A stretch of 64,000 nucleotides of DNA from JAXMCI01 sp046349435 (GTDB lineage: Bacteria > Pseudomonadota > Alphaproteobacteria > Dongiales > Dongiaceae), in contig JAXMCI010000002.1 of the NCBI GenBank assembly GCA_046349435.1, forward strand, positions 186,001 through 250,000. Reading direction: 5' to 3'. The notes beneath the pieces were generated by a model. That model did no database searches. It was given only the letters and a program-made list of their open reading frames with translations, and was not told the DNA's origin. The translations under genes and the position numbers were made by a program. Below, one piece after another: positions 1 through 8,318 of the stretch; position 1 is the first letter of the stretch, and every line of letters begins with the position of its first letter.

Positions 1-223
1 GCAGCGCATGGGCGGCGCGGGCGGCCCCGGCGAGGTCGCCGGCGGCCGCGGCGGCGACCACCGCGGCGACCTGTCCGGGCAGGTCGGCGCGGCAGCGCTC
101 CACCACGACGAGGAACATCTCCGGGCCGACATCGGCGAGCAGCTGGCGCAGCGCCGGCTCGTCGATCCAGCCGTCATCGACAGGCTTGCCGGGCTCGGGC
201 CGCCCGTGCGAAGACGCCGCCAT
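1..223 (-). CDS. Hpt (histidine phosphotransfer) domain protein, N-terminal part, cut by window start
   Basis: Reading leftward from the ATG at 221-223 gives 74 codons that run off the window edge. The product starts MAASSHGRPEPGKPVDDGWI, and its last residues read AAHAL, with the histidine codon at positions 8-10. A conserved His in an Ala-rich helix written HAL(R/K)G is the phospho-accepting signature of Hpt domains in two-component phosphorelays. The preceding residues, with DxxxxxxLLADVG and LVVVERCRADLP, fit the first two helices of that four-helix bundle. The partner kinase lies outside the window. Only about half of the domain is visible, so the call rests on the helix pattern and the His. 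Confidence 0.6.
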   Translation of the reverse strand, partial: MAASSHGRPEPGKPVDDGWIDEPALRQLLADVGPEMFLVVVERCRADLPGQVAAVVAAAAAGDLAGAARAAHAL

Positions 224-242
224 CCTATCGGGGGTCATGCTC

Positions 243-2690
243 ATGGCGCAGACACTGCCACGACAGGCGCGCGTCGTCATCATCGGCGGCGGCATCGTCG
301 GCTGCTCGGTCGCTTATCACCTGGCAAAGCTCGGCGAGCGCGACGTGCTGCTGCTGGAGCGCAAGAAGCTGACCAGCGGCACCACCTGGCACGCCGCCGG
401 GCTGGTCCGCTCGATGCTCTACAGCGCTAATTTGACACGGCTGGCGCAGTACACCGTCGAGCTCTATCGCGGGCTGGAGGCGGAGACCGGCCAGGCCACC
501 GGCTTCCGCCAGCGCGGCAGCATCTCGGTCGCGCTCAACGGCGAGCGCTGGGAGGAGCTGCGGCGCGGCGCCTCGGTGGCCGCCGCCTTCGGCATCCCGT
601 TCGAGCCGATCTCCGCGGCCCGCGCGCGCGAGCTCTGGCCGCTGCTCGAGACCAGGGACGTGGTCGGCGCCATCCACTTCCCGACCGACGGCCAGACCAA
701 CCCGACCGACACCACCATGGCGCTGGCCAAGGGCGCGCGGCAGGCCGGCGTGCGCATCGTCGAGGACTGCGCCGTGACCGGAGTGCTGACCGAGCGCGGC
801 CGCGCCGCCGGCGTGGTGACGCGCGACGGCCCGATCCGCGCCGAGGTGGTGGTCAACTGCGCCGGGCTGTGGGGCCGTGAGGTCGGGCGGATGGCCGGCG
901 TCGACGTGCCGCTGCAGGCCTGCGAGCATTTCTACGTCGTCACCGAGCCGATCGACGGGCTGCCCGCCACGCTGCCGGTGCTGCGGGTGATGGACGAGGG
1001 CGCCTACTACAAGGAGGAGGCCGGCAAGCTGCTGGTCGGCGGCTTCGAGCTGAAGGCCAAGCCCTGGGCGGTCGACGGCGTGCCGGAGGACTTCGCCTTC
1101 GGCGAGCTGCCCGAGGATTTCGAGCATTTCGAGCCGATCCTCGACGCCGCCATCGCCCGTGTCCCGGCGCTCGGCGGGGTCGGCATCCGCAAGTTCTTCA
1201 ACGGGCCGGAGAGCTTCACCCCGGACCAGCGCTACATCCTGGGCGAGGCGCCCGGCCTGAGGAATTTCTTCGTCGCGGCCGGCTTCAACTCGATCGGCAT
1301 CCAGTCGGCCGGCGGCGCCGGCAAGGCGCTCGCCGAGTGGATCGTCGGGGGCGCGCCGCCCTTCGACCTCTGGGAGGTCGACATCCGGCGCCTGCAGCCG
1401 CACCAGAACCGCAAGCGCTACCTGGTCGACCGCGTCTCCGAGGCGCTGGGATTGCTCTACGCCATGCACTGGCCCTACCGCCAGTTCGAGACGGCGCGCG
1501 GCGTCCGCCGCTCGCCGCTGCACGAGCGGCTGGCCGCCGAGGGCGCCTGCTTCGGCGAGGTGGCAGGCTGGGAGCGGCCGAACTGGTACGGCACGCCCGG
1601 CACGCAGCCGCGCTACGCGTACAGCTTCGGCCGGCAGAACTGGTTCGCCGCCGCCGCCGCCGAGTCGAAAGCGGCGCGCGAGGCCGTGGCGCTCTTCGAC
1701 CTGACCTCCTTCAGCAAGCTGCAGGTCGCCGGCCGCGACGCGGCGGTGCTGCTGCAGCGCCTCTCGGCCGGCGACGTCGCCGGCCCCGTGGGCCGCGCCC
1801 TCTACACCACCTGGCTCAACGAGCGCGGCGGCATCGAGGCCGACCTGACGGTGACCCGTCTCGGCGAGGACAGGTTCCTGGTGCTGGGTGCCGCCGCCAC
1901 CGCGGTGCGCGACCGCGCTTGGCTCGACCGCCACGTCGAGCCAGGCGCCGAGGTCGCGGTCACGGATCTCACCACCCACTACGCGGTGCTCGGTCTGGCC
2001 GGCCCGAACAGCCGCGCGCTGCTGTCGCGCGTCAGCGAGGCGGACCTGTCCAACGACGCGTTCCCCTTCGCCGCGGCGCGCTGGATCGAGGCCGGCTATG
2101 CCCGCGTCCTGGCGATCCGGGTCAGCTATTCCGGCGAGCTCGGCTGGGAGCTGCACGTGCCGGCCGACCAGGCGGCCGGGCTGCTCGACGCGCTGCTCGC
2201 CGCCGGCGGCGATCTCGGGCTGAAGCTCGCCGGCATGCACGCGCTCGATTCGCTGCGGCTGGAGCGCGGCTTCCGCCACTGGGGCCACGACATCGGCCCC
2301 GACGACGACCCGTTCCAGGCCGGGCTCGCCTTCACCATCGCCTGGGACAAGCCGGCCGGCTTCATCGGCTACGAGGCGCTGCTGGAGAAGCGCGGCCGCA
2401 CACCGGCCAGCCGCCTCGTCTCGCTGGCCCTCGAGGATCCCGAGCCGCTGCTCTATCACGACGAGCCGCTGTGGCGGGACGGCAGGATGGTCGGCCGCGT
2501 CGTCGCCGCCGCCTACGGCCACACGCTCGGCCGCGCCGTCGGCCTGGCGACGGTGCAGAACCCGGAGGGCGTCGACGCCGCCTGGCTCGCCGCCGGGCGC
2601 TGGGAGGTCGAGGTGGCGGGCGAGCGCCAGCCGGTGCGCGTCGGCCTGAAGCCGTTCTACGACCCGACCGGCAGCCGCCAGCGGGGGTAG
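243..2690 (+). CDS. FAD-dependent dimethylglycine/sarcosine dehydrogenase-like protein (DAO + GcvT domains)
   Basis: An 815-residue two-domain flavoenzyme expected to oxidise an N-methylated amine such as dimethylglycine or sarcosine and pass the one-carbon unit to folate. The N-terminus has the dinucleotide-binding motif VVIIGGGIVG (residues 11-20). SGTTWHAAGL carries His50, the position that binds FAD covalently in dimethylglycine and sarcosine dehydrogenases. The C-terminal half is GcvT-like and includes LRLERGFRHWGHD, typical of the folate-binding part. Length matches the family (about 810-850). The start at 243 has a GGGG run 9-13 bases upstream; ATG 237 is the alternative. It is transcribed away from the Hpt gene and ends just before a palindromic repeat. 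The exact amine substrate cannot be read from sequence. Confidence 0.88.
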   Translation: MAQTLPRQARVVIIGGGIVGCSVAYHLAKLGERDVLLLERKKLTSGTTWHAAGLVRSMLYSANLTRLAQYTVELYRGLEAETGQATGFRQRGSISVALNGERWEELRRGASVAAAFGIPFEPISAARARELWPLLETRDVVGAIHFPTDGQTNPTDTTMALAKGARQAGVRIVEDCAVTGVLTERGRAAGVVTRDGPIRAEVVVNCAGLWGREVGRMAGVDVPLQACEHFYVVTEPIDGLPATLPVLRVMDEGAYYKEEAGKLLVGGFELKAKPWAVDGVPEDFAFGELPEDFEHFEPILDAAIARVPALGGVGIRKFFNGPESFTPDQRYILGEAPGLRNFFVAAGFNSIGIQSAGGAGKALAEWIVGGAPPFDLWEVDIRRLQPHQNRKRYLVDRVSEALGLLYAMHWPYRQFETARGVRRSPLHERLAAEGACFGEVAGWERPNWYGTPGTQPRYAYSFGRQNWFAAAAAESKAAREAVALFDLTSFSKLQVAGRDAAVLLQRLSAGDVAGPVGRALYTTWLNERGGIEADLTVTRLGEDRFLVLGAAATAVRDRAWLDRHVEPGAEVAVTDLTTHYAVLGLAGPNSRALLSRVSEADLSNDAFPFAAARWIEAGYARVLAIRVSYSGELGWELHVPADQAAGLLDALLAAGGDLGLKLAGMHALDSLRLERGFRHWGHDIGPDDDPFQAGLAFTIAWDKPAGFIGYEALLEKRGRTPASRLVSLALEDPEPLLYHDEPLWRDGRMVGRVVAAAYGHTLGRAVGLATVQNPEGVDAAWLAAGRWEVEVAGERQPVRVGLKPFYDPTGSRQRG

Positions 2691-2701
2691 GCGGCGCCCT
2701 G

Positions 2702-2819
2702 CTCCCTCTCCCGCGGAGCGGGAGAGGGTCGGGGTGAGGGTCGTGCCGCCGCGATGCCCTCACCCTCCCGTCGCTGACGCGACGGGCCCCTCCCTCTCCC
2801 GTTGGCGCGGGCGAGGGGC
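2702..2819. repeat. Dispersed GC-rich palindromic repeat, copy A
   Basis: About 118 bases built from two hairpins. The outer one has CCCTCTCCCGC facing GCGGGAGAGGG; after a GGTGAGGGT/ACCCTC stretch comes CGTCGC-TGAC-GCGACG and then another CTCCCTCTCCCG block. Closely related elements occur at 47483-47596 and 53353-53479, a minimal form at 9838-9861 and a diverged one at 62844-62941. All are intergenic. This copy separates two convergent genes, so it may act as a bidirectional transcription end. There is no T-run. Confidence 0.8.
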
Positions 2820-2827
2820 AGATTGTC

Positions 2828-3562
2828 CTACGCTGCCGCGGACAGGTCGAGGTCGTCGAGCAGGCGCTCCTTCCAGCGCTGGAAGGCGGCCTCGGTCCGC
2901 CGGCGCGGGCGGGGCAGCTCGATGCGGTAGTCGCGGTGCACCCGGCCGGGATGGCCGCGGAGCACGACGACGCGGTCGGCCAGCGCCAGCGCCTCCTCGA
3001 TGTCGTGGGTGACGAAGAGCAGGGTCGGCCGGTCGATCGCCCAGAGCTTCAGCAGCTCGTCCTGGAGGCGCAGGCGGATGAAGGCGTCGAGCGCGCTGAA
3101 CGGCTCGTCGAGCAGCAGCAGCTGCGGCTGGGTGACCAGCGCGCGGGCCAGCGCGACGCGCTGCGCCATGCCGCCGGAGAGCTCGCGCGGCAGGGCGGCG
3201 GCGAAGCGGGTGAGGCCGACCTTGGCGAGCGCCGCGGCGGCGAGCGCGTCCCGGGTCGCCCGCGGCAGGCCGTCGAGGCCGAAGCGGACATTGCCGGCGA
3301 CGTCGAGCCAGGGCATCAGCCGCGGCTCCTGGAAGACGATGCCGACCTCCGGCCGCGGCCCCTGCACGGGCGTGCCGTCGAGCAGCACGCGGCCGGCCGA
3401 CGGCCGGTCGAGGCCGCCGACCAGGCGCAGCAGCGTGCTCTTGCCGCAGCCGCTGGTGCCGACCAGCCCGACGATGGCGCCGCGCTCGACCGCGAGGTCG
3501 ATGCCGTCGAGCGCCGCGACGCCGTTGGCGAAGCGCTTGCCGACGCCGGTGATCTCAAGCAT
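2828..3562 (-). CDS. ABC transporter ATP-binding protein, nitrate/sulfonate/taurine (SsuB/TauB) type
   Basis: A 244-residue nucleotide-binding subunit that powers import of a small anion or sulfonate-type compound. It has Walker A GTSGCGKST, the Q-loop VFQEPRLMPW characteristic of the SsuB/NrtD/TauB branch, the signature ELSGGMAQR, Walker B LLLLDEPFSALD and the switch histidine in FVTHDIEEA. It is the last gene of a three-gene minus-strand operon; its start overlaps the end of the permease gene by 8 bases, which implies translational coupling. A palindromic repeat follows the stop. Confidence 0.92.
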   Translation of the reverse strand: MLEITGVGKRFANGVAALDGIDLAVERGAIVGLVGTSGCGKSTLLRLVGGLDRPSAGRVLLDGTPVQGPRPEVGIVFQEPRLMPWLDVAGNVRFGLDGLPRATRDALAAAALAKVGLTRFAAALPRELSGGMAQRVALARALVTQPQLLLLDEPFSALDAFIRLRLQDELLKLWAIDRPTLLFVTHDIEEALALADRVVVLRGHPGRVHRDYRIELPRPRRRTEAAFQRWKERLLDDLDLSAAA

Positions 3563-4424
3563 CGCGCGGCTCCCCGGCGGCGGGCGCCACGTCCTGCCAG
3601 GCGAGGAGGCGGCGGCCGAGCGCGGCCAGCGCCATGTCGGTCGCCTTGCCGAGCAGGGCGAAGAGCAGGATGGCGCCGATGATCTGCTGCGGCCGGCCGG
3701 TCATCTGGCCGTCGACGAGCAGGAATCCCAGGCCGCGGTCGGCGCCCATGTACTCCGCCGCGACGACGAACATCCAGCCGAGCCCGAGGCCCGAGCGCAG
3801 CCCGACGACATAGGCCGGCAGCGTCGCCGGCAGCAGCACGCGGCGGACCAGCTGCCAGCCGGAGAGGCGGTAGGCGCGGCCGACCTCGATCAGCTTGCGG
3901 TCGACGCCCTGGATGCCGCTCATCAGGTTGAGGTAGACGGGGAAGAAGACGCCGACGGCGATCAGCGTCACCTTCGAGGCCTCGAAGATGCCGAGCCACA
4001 GGATGAAGAGCGGCACCCAGGCGATCGAGGGGATGCTGCGCAGCGACTGCAGCATCGGGTCGAGCAGCTCGCGCCAGGTCCGGGAATAGCCGGTCAGCGC
4101 GCCGAGCAGGGTGGCCGCCGCGGTGCCGGCGACGAAGCCGACCGCGACGCGCTGCAGGGTGGCGGCGATGTGGCCGGGCAGCTCGCCCGCCTGCCACAGC
4201 TCGGCCAGCGTCCGCAGCACGACGCTCGGCGCCGGCAGCAGGTTGGGCGCGAGCCAGCCGGCCCGCGCCGCCGCCTCCCAGGCGGCGAGCAGCAGCGCCG
4301 GCAGCAGCAGGCCCCTGAGGCCGCCGAGGCGGGGGCGCCGGAGCCGCGGCAGGCGGCGCCGCGTCGCGGCGGCGGTCAGGGCCGGGTCGAAGCCGGTCTC
4401 GGTCACGAGGCCGGTCTCGGTCAC
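3555..4424 (-). CDS. ABC transporter permease, SsuC/TauC type
   Basis: A membrane subunit of about 289 residues with a basic N-terminus, then LLLPALLLAAWEAAAR as the first membrane segment and a BPD-transport inner-membrane domain. The cytoplasmic EAA-like loop reads IEVGRAYRLSGWQL. The GTG at 4422-4424 overlaps the stop of the binding-protein gene (GTGA), so it is the preferred start. A second GTG at 4404-4406 lies inside an 18-base tandem duplication of the start region and is a possible alternative. It pairs with the ATPase and binding protein of the same operon. Confidence 0.9.
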   Translation of the reverse strand: MTETGLVTETGFDPALTAAATRRRLPRLRRPRLGGLRGLLLPALLLAAWEAAARAGWLAPNLLPAPSVVLRTLAELWQAGELPGHIAATLQRVAVGFVAGTAAATLLGALTGYSRTWRELLDPMLQSLRSIPSIAWVPLFILWLGIFEASKVTLIAVGVFFPVYLNLMSGIQGVDRKLIEVGRAYRLSGWQLVRRVLLPATLPAYVVGLRSGLGLGWMFVVAAEYMGADRGLGFLLVDGQMTGRPQQIIGAILLFALLGKATDMALAALGRRLLAWQDVAPAAGEPRDA

Positions 4425-5419
4425 AGGGAGGCCAGCTTCTTGACCACCCGCTCGATGTATTGCGGGTCGATCAGCCCGTCGACCGCCGACTCGACGGTCT
4501 CGTCCGGCTTGATCACGCCGGCCTTCTGCAGCACCAGCCCGGCGGCGAGGATCGACTCGCGCTGCTTCGGCCCGATCACCGGGTCGCCGAGGTTGGTGCG
4601 CTCGCCGAGCTGCCGGCTGGCGACGGCGTCGCTCAGCTTCGCCGCCTTGATCAGGTCGGCCTTCAGCTCGTCGGGATGCTCGATGGCGTACTTGCGCGCC
4701 TTCTCGTAGACGCCGAGCACCCGCTCGACCAGCTCGGGATGCTCCTCGGCGAACTCCTGCCGGACGTTGAGCACGCCGTAGGTGTTGAGGTCGGGGTCGC
4801 GGAAGAACAGCACCGCGCCGCTGTCGATCTCGGCCTGCGCCATGTAGGGGTCGAGCCCGGCCCAGGCGTCGACCTGCTTGCTGAGCAGCGCGTTCTTGCC
4901 GTCGGGATGCTGCAGCAGGACGATCTTCACGTCCTTCTCGGTGAGCCCGAAGCGGTCGAGCGCGCGCAGCAGGAAGATGTAGGGGTCGGTGCCGCGGGCC
5001 GCCGCCACCGTCCTGCCCCTGAGGTCCTCGACCCTGGCGATGCCGGTGTCGGGCCGGGTCACCAGCGCCGTCCATTCCGGCTTGGAGTAGACGTAGATCG
5101 ACTTGATCGGGTTGCCGTTGATCTTGCCGAGCAGCGCCGCCGCGCCCGCGGTCGAGCCGAAATCGATGCTGCTGCTGTTGAGGAACTCGAGCGCCTTGTT
5201 GCTGCCGATGCTCTGGGTCCACTGGATGTCGATGCCGTCGGCGGCGAATTCCTGCTCCAGCCAGCCCTTGTCCTTGAGCAGCAGGCTGACCGGGTTGTAG
5301 TAGGCGAAGTCGAGCCGGATGGTGCGCGGCTGGGCCGCCCGGGCGCGGGCCAGCGGCCCGGCGGCGAACAGGGTGGCGACGGCCAGTCCGGCGGTGAAGC
5401 GACGACGGCTGATACGCAT
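4421..5419 (-). CDS. ABC transporter substrate-binding protein, nitrate/sulfonate/taurine type, Tat-like signal
   Basis: A 332-residue periplasmic binding protein that supplies the SsuB/C-like transporter. The N-terminus MRISRRRFTAGLAVATLFAA has a twin-arginine motif (SRRRF), a hydrophobic stretch and an Ala-rich cleavage region, so export by Tat is likely. The mature part has the family pattern IRLDFAYYNPVSLLLKDKGW near its start, which is the SsuA/TauA-like fold. The start is the ATG at 5417-5419 with GAGGAAG upstream; a longer reading exists but would bury the signal peptide. First gene of the operon. Substrate class is assigned by family only. Confidence 0.88.
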   Translation of the reverse strand: MRISRRRFTAGLAVATLFAAGPLARARAAQPRTIRLDFAYYNPVSLLLKDKGWLEQEFAADGIDIQWTQSIGSNKALEFLNSSSIDFGSTAGAAALLGKINGNPIKSIYVYSKPEWTALVTRPDTGIARVEDLRGRTVAAARGTDPYIFLLRALDRFGLTEKDVKIVLLQHPDGKNALLSKQVDAWAGLDPYMAQAEIDSGAVLFFRDPDLNTYGVLNVRQEFAEEHPELVERVLGVYEKARKYAIEHPDELKADLIKAAKLSDAVASRQLGERTNLGDPVIGPKQRESILAAGLVLQKAGVIKPDETVESAVDGLIDPQYIERVVKKLASL

Positions 5420-5681
5420 GGGCAGAGCTTCCTCGGGCCCCGACCGGCCATTAAAAATCCCGCCGCAGCATCGCCGGGCGGGTCGGAAGCCCAACGCTTT
5501 AGCTGCATTTGTTAAGCGCCCGCAAGCTGGTGGCTCAAATCGGCGCTGGTCCGAGGCTAGGGGCGGGCCGGCGGGCGGTCACGCGAGAAAAACTTGGGCA
5601 GCCGTCAAGAAATCCTAGCCCTTGCGCGGCGGCGCCCGGCGCGCCAGGGTCGGCCGATCCAGTCCCGGAGGACCACGCCCG

Positions 5682-6185
5682 ATGAAGGCCGACGAGCTGC
5701 GCGCCCTGCAGGCGCCGCTGAAGACCCAGTACCGCGAGGCGCCGGAGCGCGCCGTCATCACCCTCAAGGCGAGCGGCCGGCTCGGCGAGGAGAGCATCAC
5801 CTGCAAGGTCGAGACCGGCCGCGCGCTGGTCGAGGCCGGGCTGCACCCGGCGACCGGCGGCGACGGGGTCAGCGCCTGCTCCGGCGACATGCTGCTCGAG
5901 GCGCTGGTCGCCTGCGCCGGGGTGACGCTGAAGGCGGTGGCGACCGCGCTCGAGCTGCCGCTGGCCGGCGGCACGGTCAGCGCCGAGGGCGACCTCGACT
6001 TCCGCGGCACGCTCGGCGTGGCGCGCGACGCCCCGGTCGGCTTCAAGGCCATCCGCCTGCGCTTCGACCTCGATTCCACCGCTTCGCCGGAACAGCTCGA
6101 CAAGCTGATCCAGCTCACCGAGCGCTACTGCGTGATCTACCAGACCCTGCGCAACAGCCCGGCGATCGCGGTCTCGCGGGGGTAG
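5682..6185 (+). CDS. OsmC family peroxiredoxin-like protein
   Basis: A 167-residue OsmC/Ohr superfamily protein. Such proteins reduce organic hydroperoxides with a pair of cysteines as homodimers in the cytoplasm. Both family cysteines are visible: one in VSACSGDMLLEALVAC and the second at the end of the same helix, 12 residues on. The C-terminal part LTERYCVIYQTLRNSPAI matches the family ending. The start ATG has CCCGGAGGA about 10 bases upstream. It is divergent from the sulfonate-type transporter and is followed by a strong inverted repeat. The specific substrate is unknown. Confidence 0.85.
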   Translation: MKADELRALQAPLKTQYREAPERAVITLKASGRLGEESITCKVETGRALVEAGLHPATGGDGVSACSGDMLLEALVACAGVTLKAVATALELPLAGGTVSAEGDLDFRGTLGVARDAPVGFKAIRLRFDLDSTASPEQLDKLIQLTERYCVIYQTLRNSPAIAVSRG

Positions 6186-6274
6186 GGCGGCCGCTCGCCC
6201 GGGGCGGCCTGCCCGCGCGGCGATGCCGCAGGTCTCACGCGAAGCCGCCAAGGGGAGAGGAGGACCACGCCAAG

Positions 6275-6307
6275 CATGTCATCCCGGCTTTCCGCCGGGA
6301 TGACATG
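6275..6307. terminator. Perfect 14-bp inverted repeat between convergent genes
   Basis: The arms CATGTCATCCCGGC (6275-6288) and GCCGGGATGACATG (6294-6307) pair perfectly around the 5-base loop TTTCC. It lies between the end of the OsmC gene and the end of the convergent HtrA-like gene, where a bidirectional transcription end is expected. There is no T-run, so it may instead be a small dispersed repeat. Confidence 0.55.
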
Positions 6308-6314
6308 TTCTGGC

Positions 6315-7331
6315 CTACCGCCGCTCGCTCGGCACGATCTCCAGCGTGTGCCTGGCGGTCAGGCGCAGCACGGCGATCGGGCAGGGGTGGCCGACGCGCT
6401 CGGCGGTGAGCAGGCGGTGCAGGGCGTCGATCGCCGGCACCGGGCGGCCGTCGAGCTCGACGATGACGTCGCCGCTGGCGAGGCCGGCGCGGTCGGCCGG
6501 GCTGCCCGGCTCGATCGACATCACCCGGACGCCGCTCTCGTGCGCCAGCCCGTGATGGCGGGCGATGCGGCGGGCCAGCGGCACGGTCTGGCCGGCGACG
6601 CCGATGAAGCTGCGGCGGATGCGGCCGAGGCGGATCAGCTCCGGCACGACGAAGGCGACGGTGTTGCTGGCGATGGCGAAGCAGATGCCCTGGGCACCGC
6701 GGATGATCGCCGTGTTGATGCCGATGATCTCGCCCTGCGAGGAGACCAGCGGCCCGCCGGAGTTGCCGGGGTTGAGCGCCGCGTCGGTCTGGATGACGTC
6801 GTCGATCAGCCGGCCGGACTGCGAGCGCAGGCTGCGGCCGAGCGCGCTCACCACGCCGGCGGTGACGGTGCACTGGAAGCCCAGCGGGTTGCCGATGGCG
6901 ATGGCCAGCTGGCCCGCCCGGATGCGGTCCGACGAGCCGAGCGCCGCCGCGGCCAGCCCGTCGCCATGCAGCCGCAGCACCGCGAGGTCGGTGTCGGGGT
7001 CGTCGCCGACCGGGTAGGCGGGCAGGGTGCGGCCGTCGGCCAGCGTCGCCTCGACCGCGGCGGCGCCGTGCACCACGTGGCTGTTGGTGACCACGAAGCC
7101 GTCGGGCGTGACGATCACCCCGGAGCCGCTGCCGAGCGCGCGGCGGCCCGCCGTTCCGGCGGCGGCAACCGCCTGCAGATGCACCACCGCCGGGCTGACC
7201 TTGTCGACCGCCGCGGTGACCGCGGCGGAGTAGGCGTCGAGCAGCGCCGCGTCGCTGTCGGCCGCGGCGCCGGAGCGCGCCGCGATCGCCCCTTCGCCGC
7301 CGGCGGCGCCGATCCAGTCGAATCCGTCCAT
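6315..7331 (-). CDS. S1C (HtrA/Deg-like) serine protease with one PDZ domain
   Basis: A 338-residue trypsin-like protease with a complete catalytic triad: His85 in TNSHVV, Asp115 in DTDLAVL and Ser191 in GNSGGP. A single C-terminal PDZ domain follows (SIEPGSPADRAGLASGDVIV), ending in a typical PDZ strand. There is no convincing signal peptide or membrane helix, unlike periplasmic DegP, and only one PDZ domain, so it resembles the short cytosolic-looking HtrA homologues. It stands alone between a convergent OsmC gene and a small hypothetical gene. Role is probably protein quality control or regulated proteolysis; the substrate is unknown. Confidence 0.88.
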   Translation of the reverse strand: MDGFDWIGAAGGEGAIAARSGAAADSDAALLDAYSAAVTAAVDKVSPAVVHLQAVAAAGTAGRRALGSGSGVIVTPDGFVVTNSHVVHGAAAVEATLADGRTLPAYPVGDDPDTDLAVLRLHGDGLAAAALGSSDRIRAGQLAIAIGNPLGFQCTVTAGVVSALGRSLRSQSGRLIDDVIQTDAALNPGNSGGPLVSSQGEIIGINTAIIRGAQGICFAIASNTVAFVVPELIRLGRIRRSFIGVAGQTVPLARRIARHHGLAHESGVRVMSIEPGSPADRAGLASGDVIVELDGRPVPAIDALHRLLTAERVGHPCPIAVLRLTARHTLEIVPSERR

Positions 7332-7418
7332 CCTACGATTCCCGTCGAACTGTCGGATTGTTAGATTTGCCGCCGCCGGGGTAGTTTCAAGCCGCCCGCC
7401 ACCGCCGCGCGGCGGTGG

Positions 7419-7781
7419 CTACGGTGACACCCCGGCGCCGATCAGCTGGTCGACGAGGTCGCTGGCCAGCCGCCAGGCCGGGCCGCCGAGCAGCGAGGCG
7501 AGCCAGCCGCCGAGGAAGGCGAGGGCGAGCCTGGTCCAGCCCGAGAGCTCGCCGAGCAGCTCCCGGCGCCGGCGCCGGCGCTCGCGGCGATGGCGCTCGG
7601 CATCGACGGCCGCGAGGCGGCGGACGCGATAAGGATCGGTCGGGAACCGCTGGCGGTCGTCGAGCACCCGGCGGCGCTCATGCTCCAAGCCGCCGTCGGT
7701 CTCGAACCGCAGCTGCCGCTCCAGGTGATGGAGCAGGTGGTCGTCGATGAGCCCGACGGCGGGGCTGACGGGGTTGCTCAC
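7419..7781 (-). CDS. Hypothetical membrane-associated protein
   Basis: No family recognised. Reading from the GTG at 7779-7781 gives about 120 residues. A charged middle with a run of arginines (RRERRRRRRELL) precedes a C-terminal hydrophobic stretch, LALAFLGGWLASLLGG, that could be one membrane segment. An upstream start at 7880 would add 33 residues of low-complexity Arg/Pro sequence and is less convincing. It is divergent from the DUF4236 gene. The coding assignment is uncertain because high GC makes long chance reading frames common. Confidence 0.45.
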   Translation of the reverse strand: MSNPVSPAVGLIDDHLLHHLERQLRFETDGGLEHERRRVLDDRQRFPTDPYRVRRLAAVDAERHRRERRRRRRELLGELSGWTRLALAFLGGWLASLLGGPAWRLASDLVDQLIGAGVSP

Positions 7782-7935
7782 CTGCAGGGCCCTGATGCGC
7801 CAACGTCGCCGGACGAGGTTGGACCATCGCGGCGCCGGGCGCAACCGGCCAAACCTCGGCCCAGCCGCCCGGCCCTTCACCGCCGAGCCTCCGCGTGCCT
7901 ATGATGGCATGCTCCGCCACGGTCCGGGACCGACC

Positions 7936-8208
7936 ATGCCCCTGCGCTTCCACCGCTCGATCCGGCTCCTCCCGGGCCTGCGGGTGAATCTCTCGAAGAC
8001 CGGCGCCAGCCTCAGCGTCGGCCGGCCGGGCGCCACGGTGAACCTGTCGGAGCGCGGCGCCCGCGGCACGGTGGGCGTTCCCGGCACCGGCGTTTCCTGG
8101 TCTGAGACGCTGCGGCCCGGCCGCGGCGGCGGCCGGCGGTCGCCGGTGGTGGCCGTCGTCGTGCTGATCGCGGTGATCGGCGCCATCGTCGCCCTGCTCG
8201 GCCACTGA
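7936..8208 (+). CDS. DUF4236 domain protein with C-terminal membrane anchor
   Basis: A 90-residue protein. The N-terminal 55 residues match the DUF4236 pattern: MPLRFHRSIRLLPGLRVNLS, then KTGASLSVGRPGATVNLSERG and GVPGTGVSW. A basic linker and a single C-terminal hydrophobic helix (VVAVVVLIAVIGAIVALLG) follow. The family is widespread in bacteria and its function is unknown. The ATG at 7936 is chosen because the domain begins exactly there; further upstream the frame is low-complexity. Confidence 0.78.
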   Translation: MPLRFHRSIRLLPGLRVNLSKTGASLSVGRPGATVNLSERGARGTVGVPGTGVSWSETLRPGRGGGRRSPVVAVVVLIAVIGAIVALLGH

Positions 8209-8318
8209 GGCCGCCGCCCGCGAAGCTTCGCGGAACATTCCCGCCCCGCCTGCATTCTTCCTGCGACGGCCGCGCTTGCGATCGCGCGCCGGTTCGTGGA
8301 AGCACGGGAGTGTGGGTC

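Noticed and set aside
225..2522. Long open frame antisense to the flavoenzyme
   Set aside because: Codons mirror the sense gene, the product is low-complexity and matches no family; typical of high-GC shadow frames.
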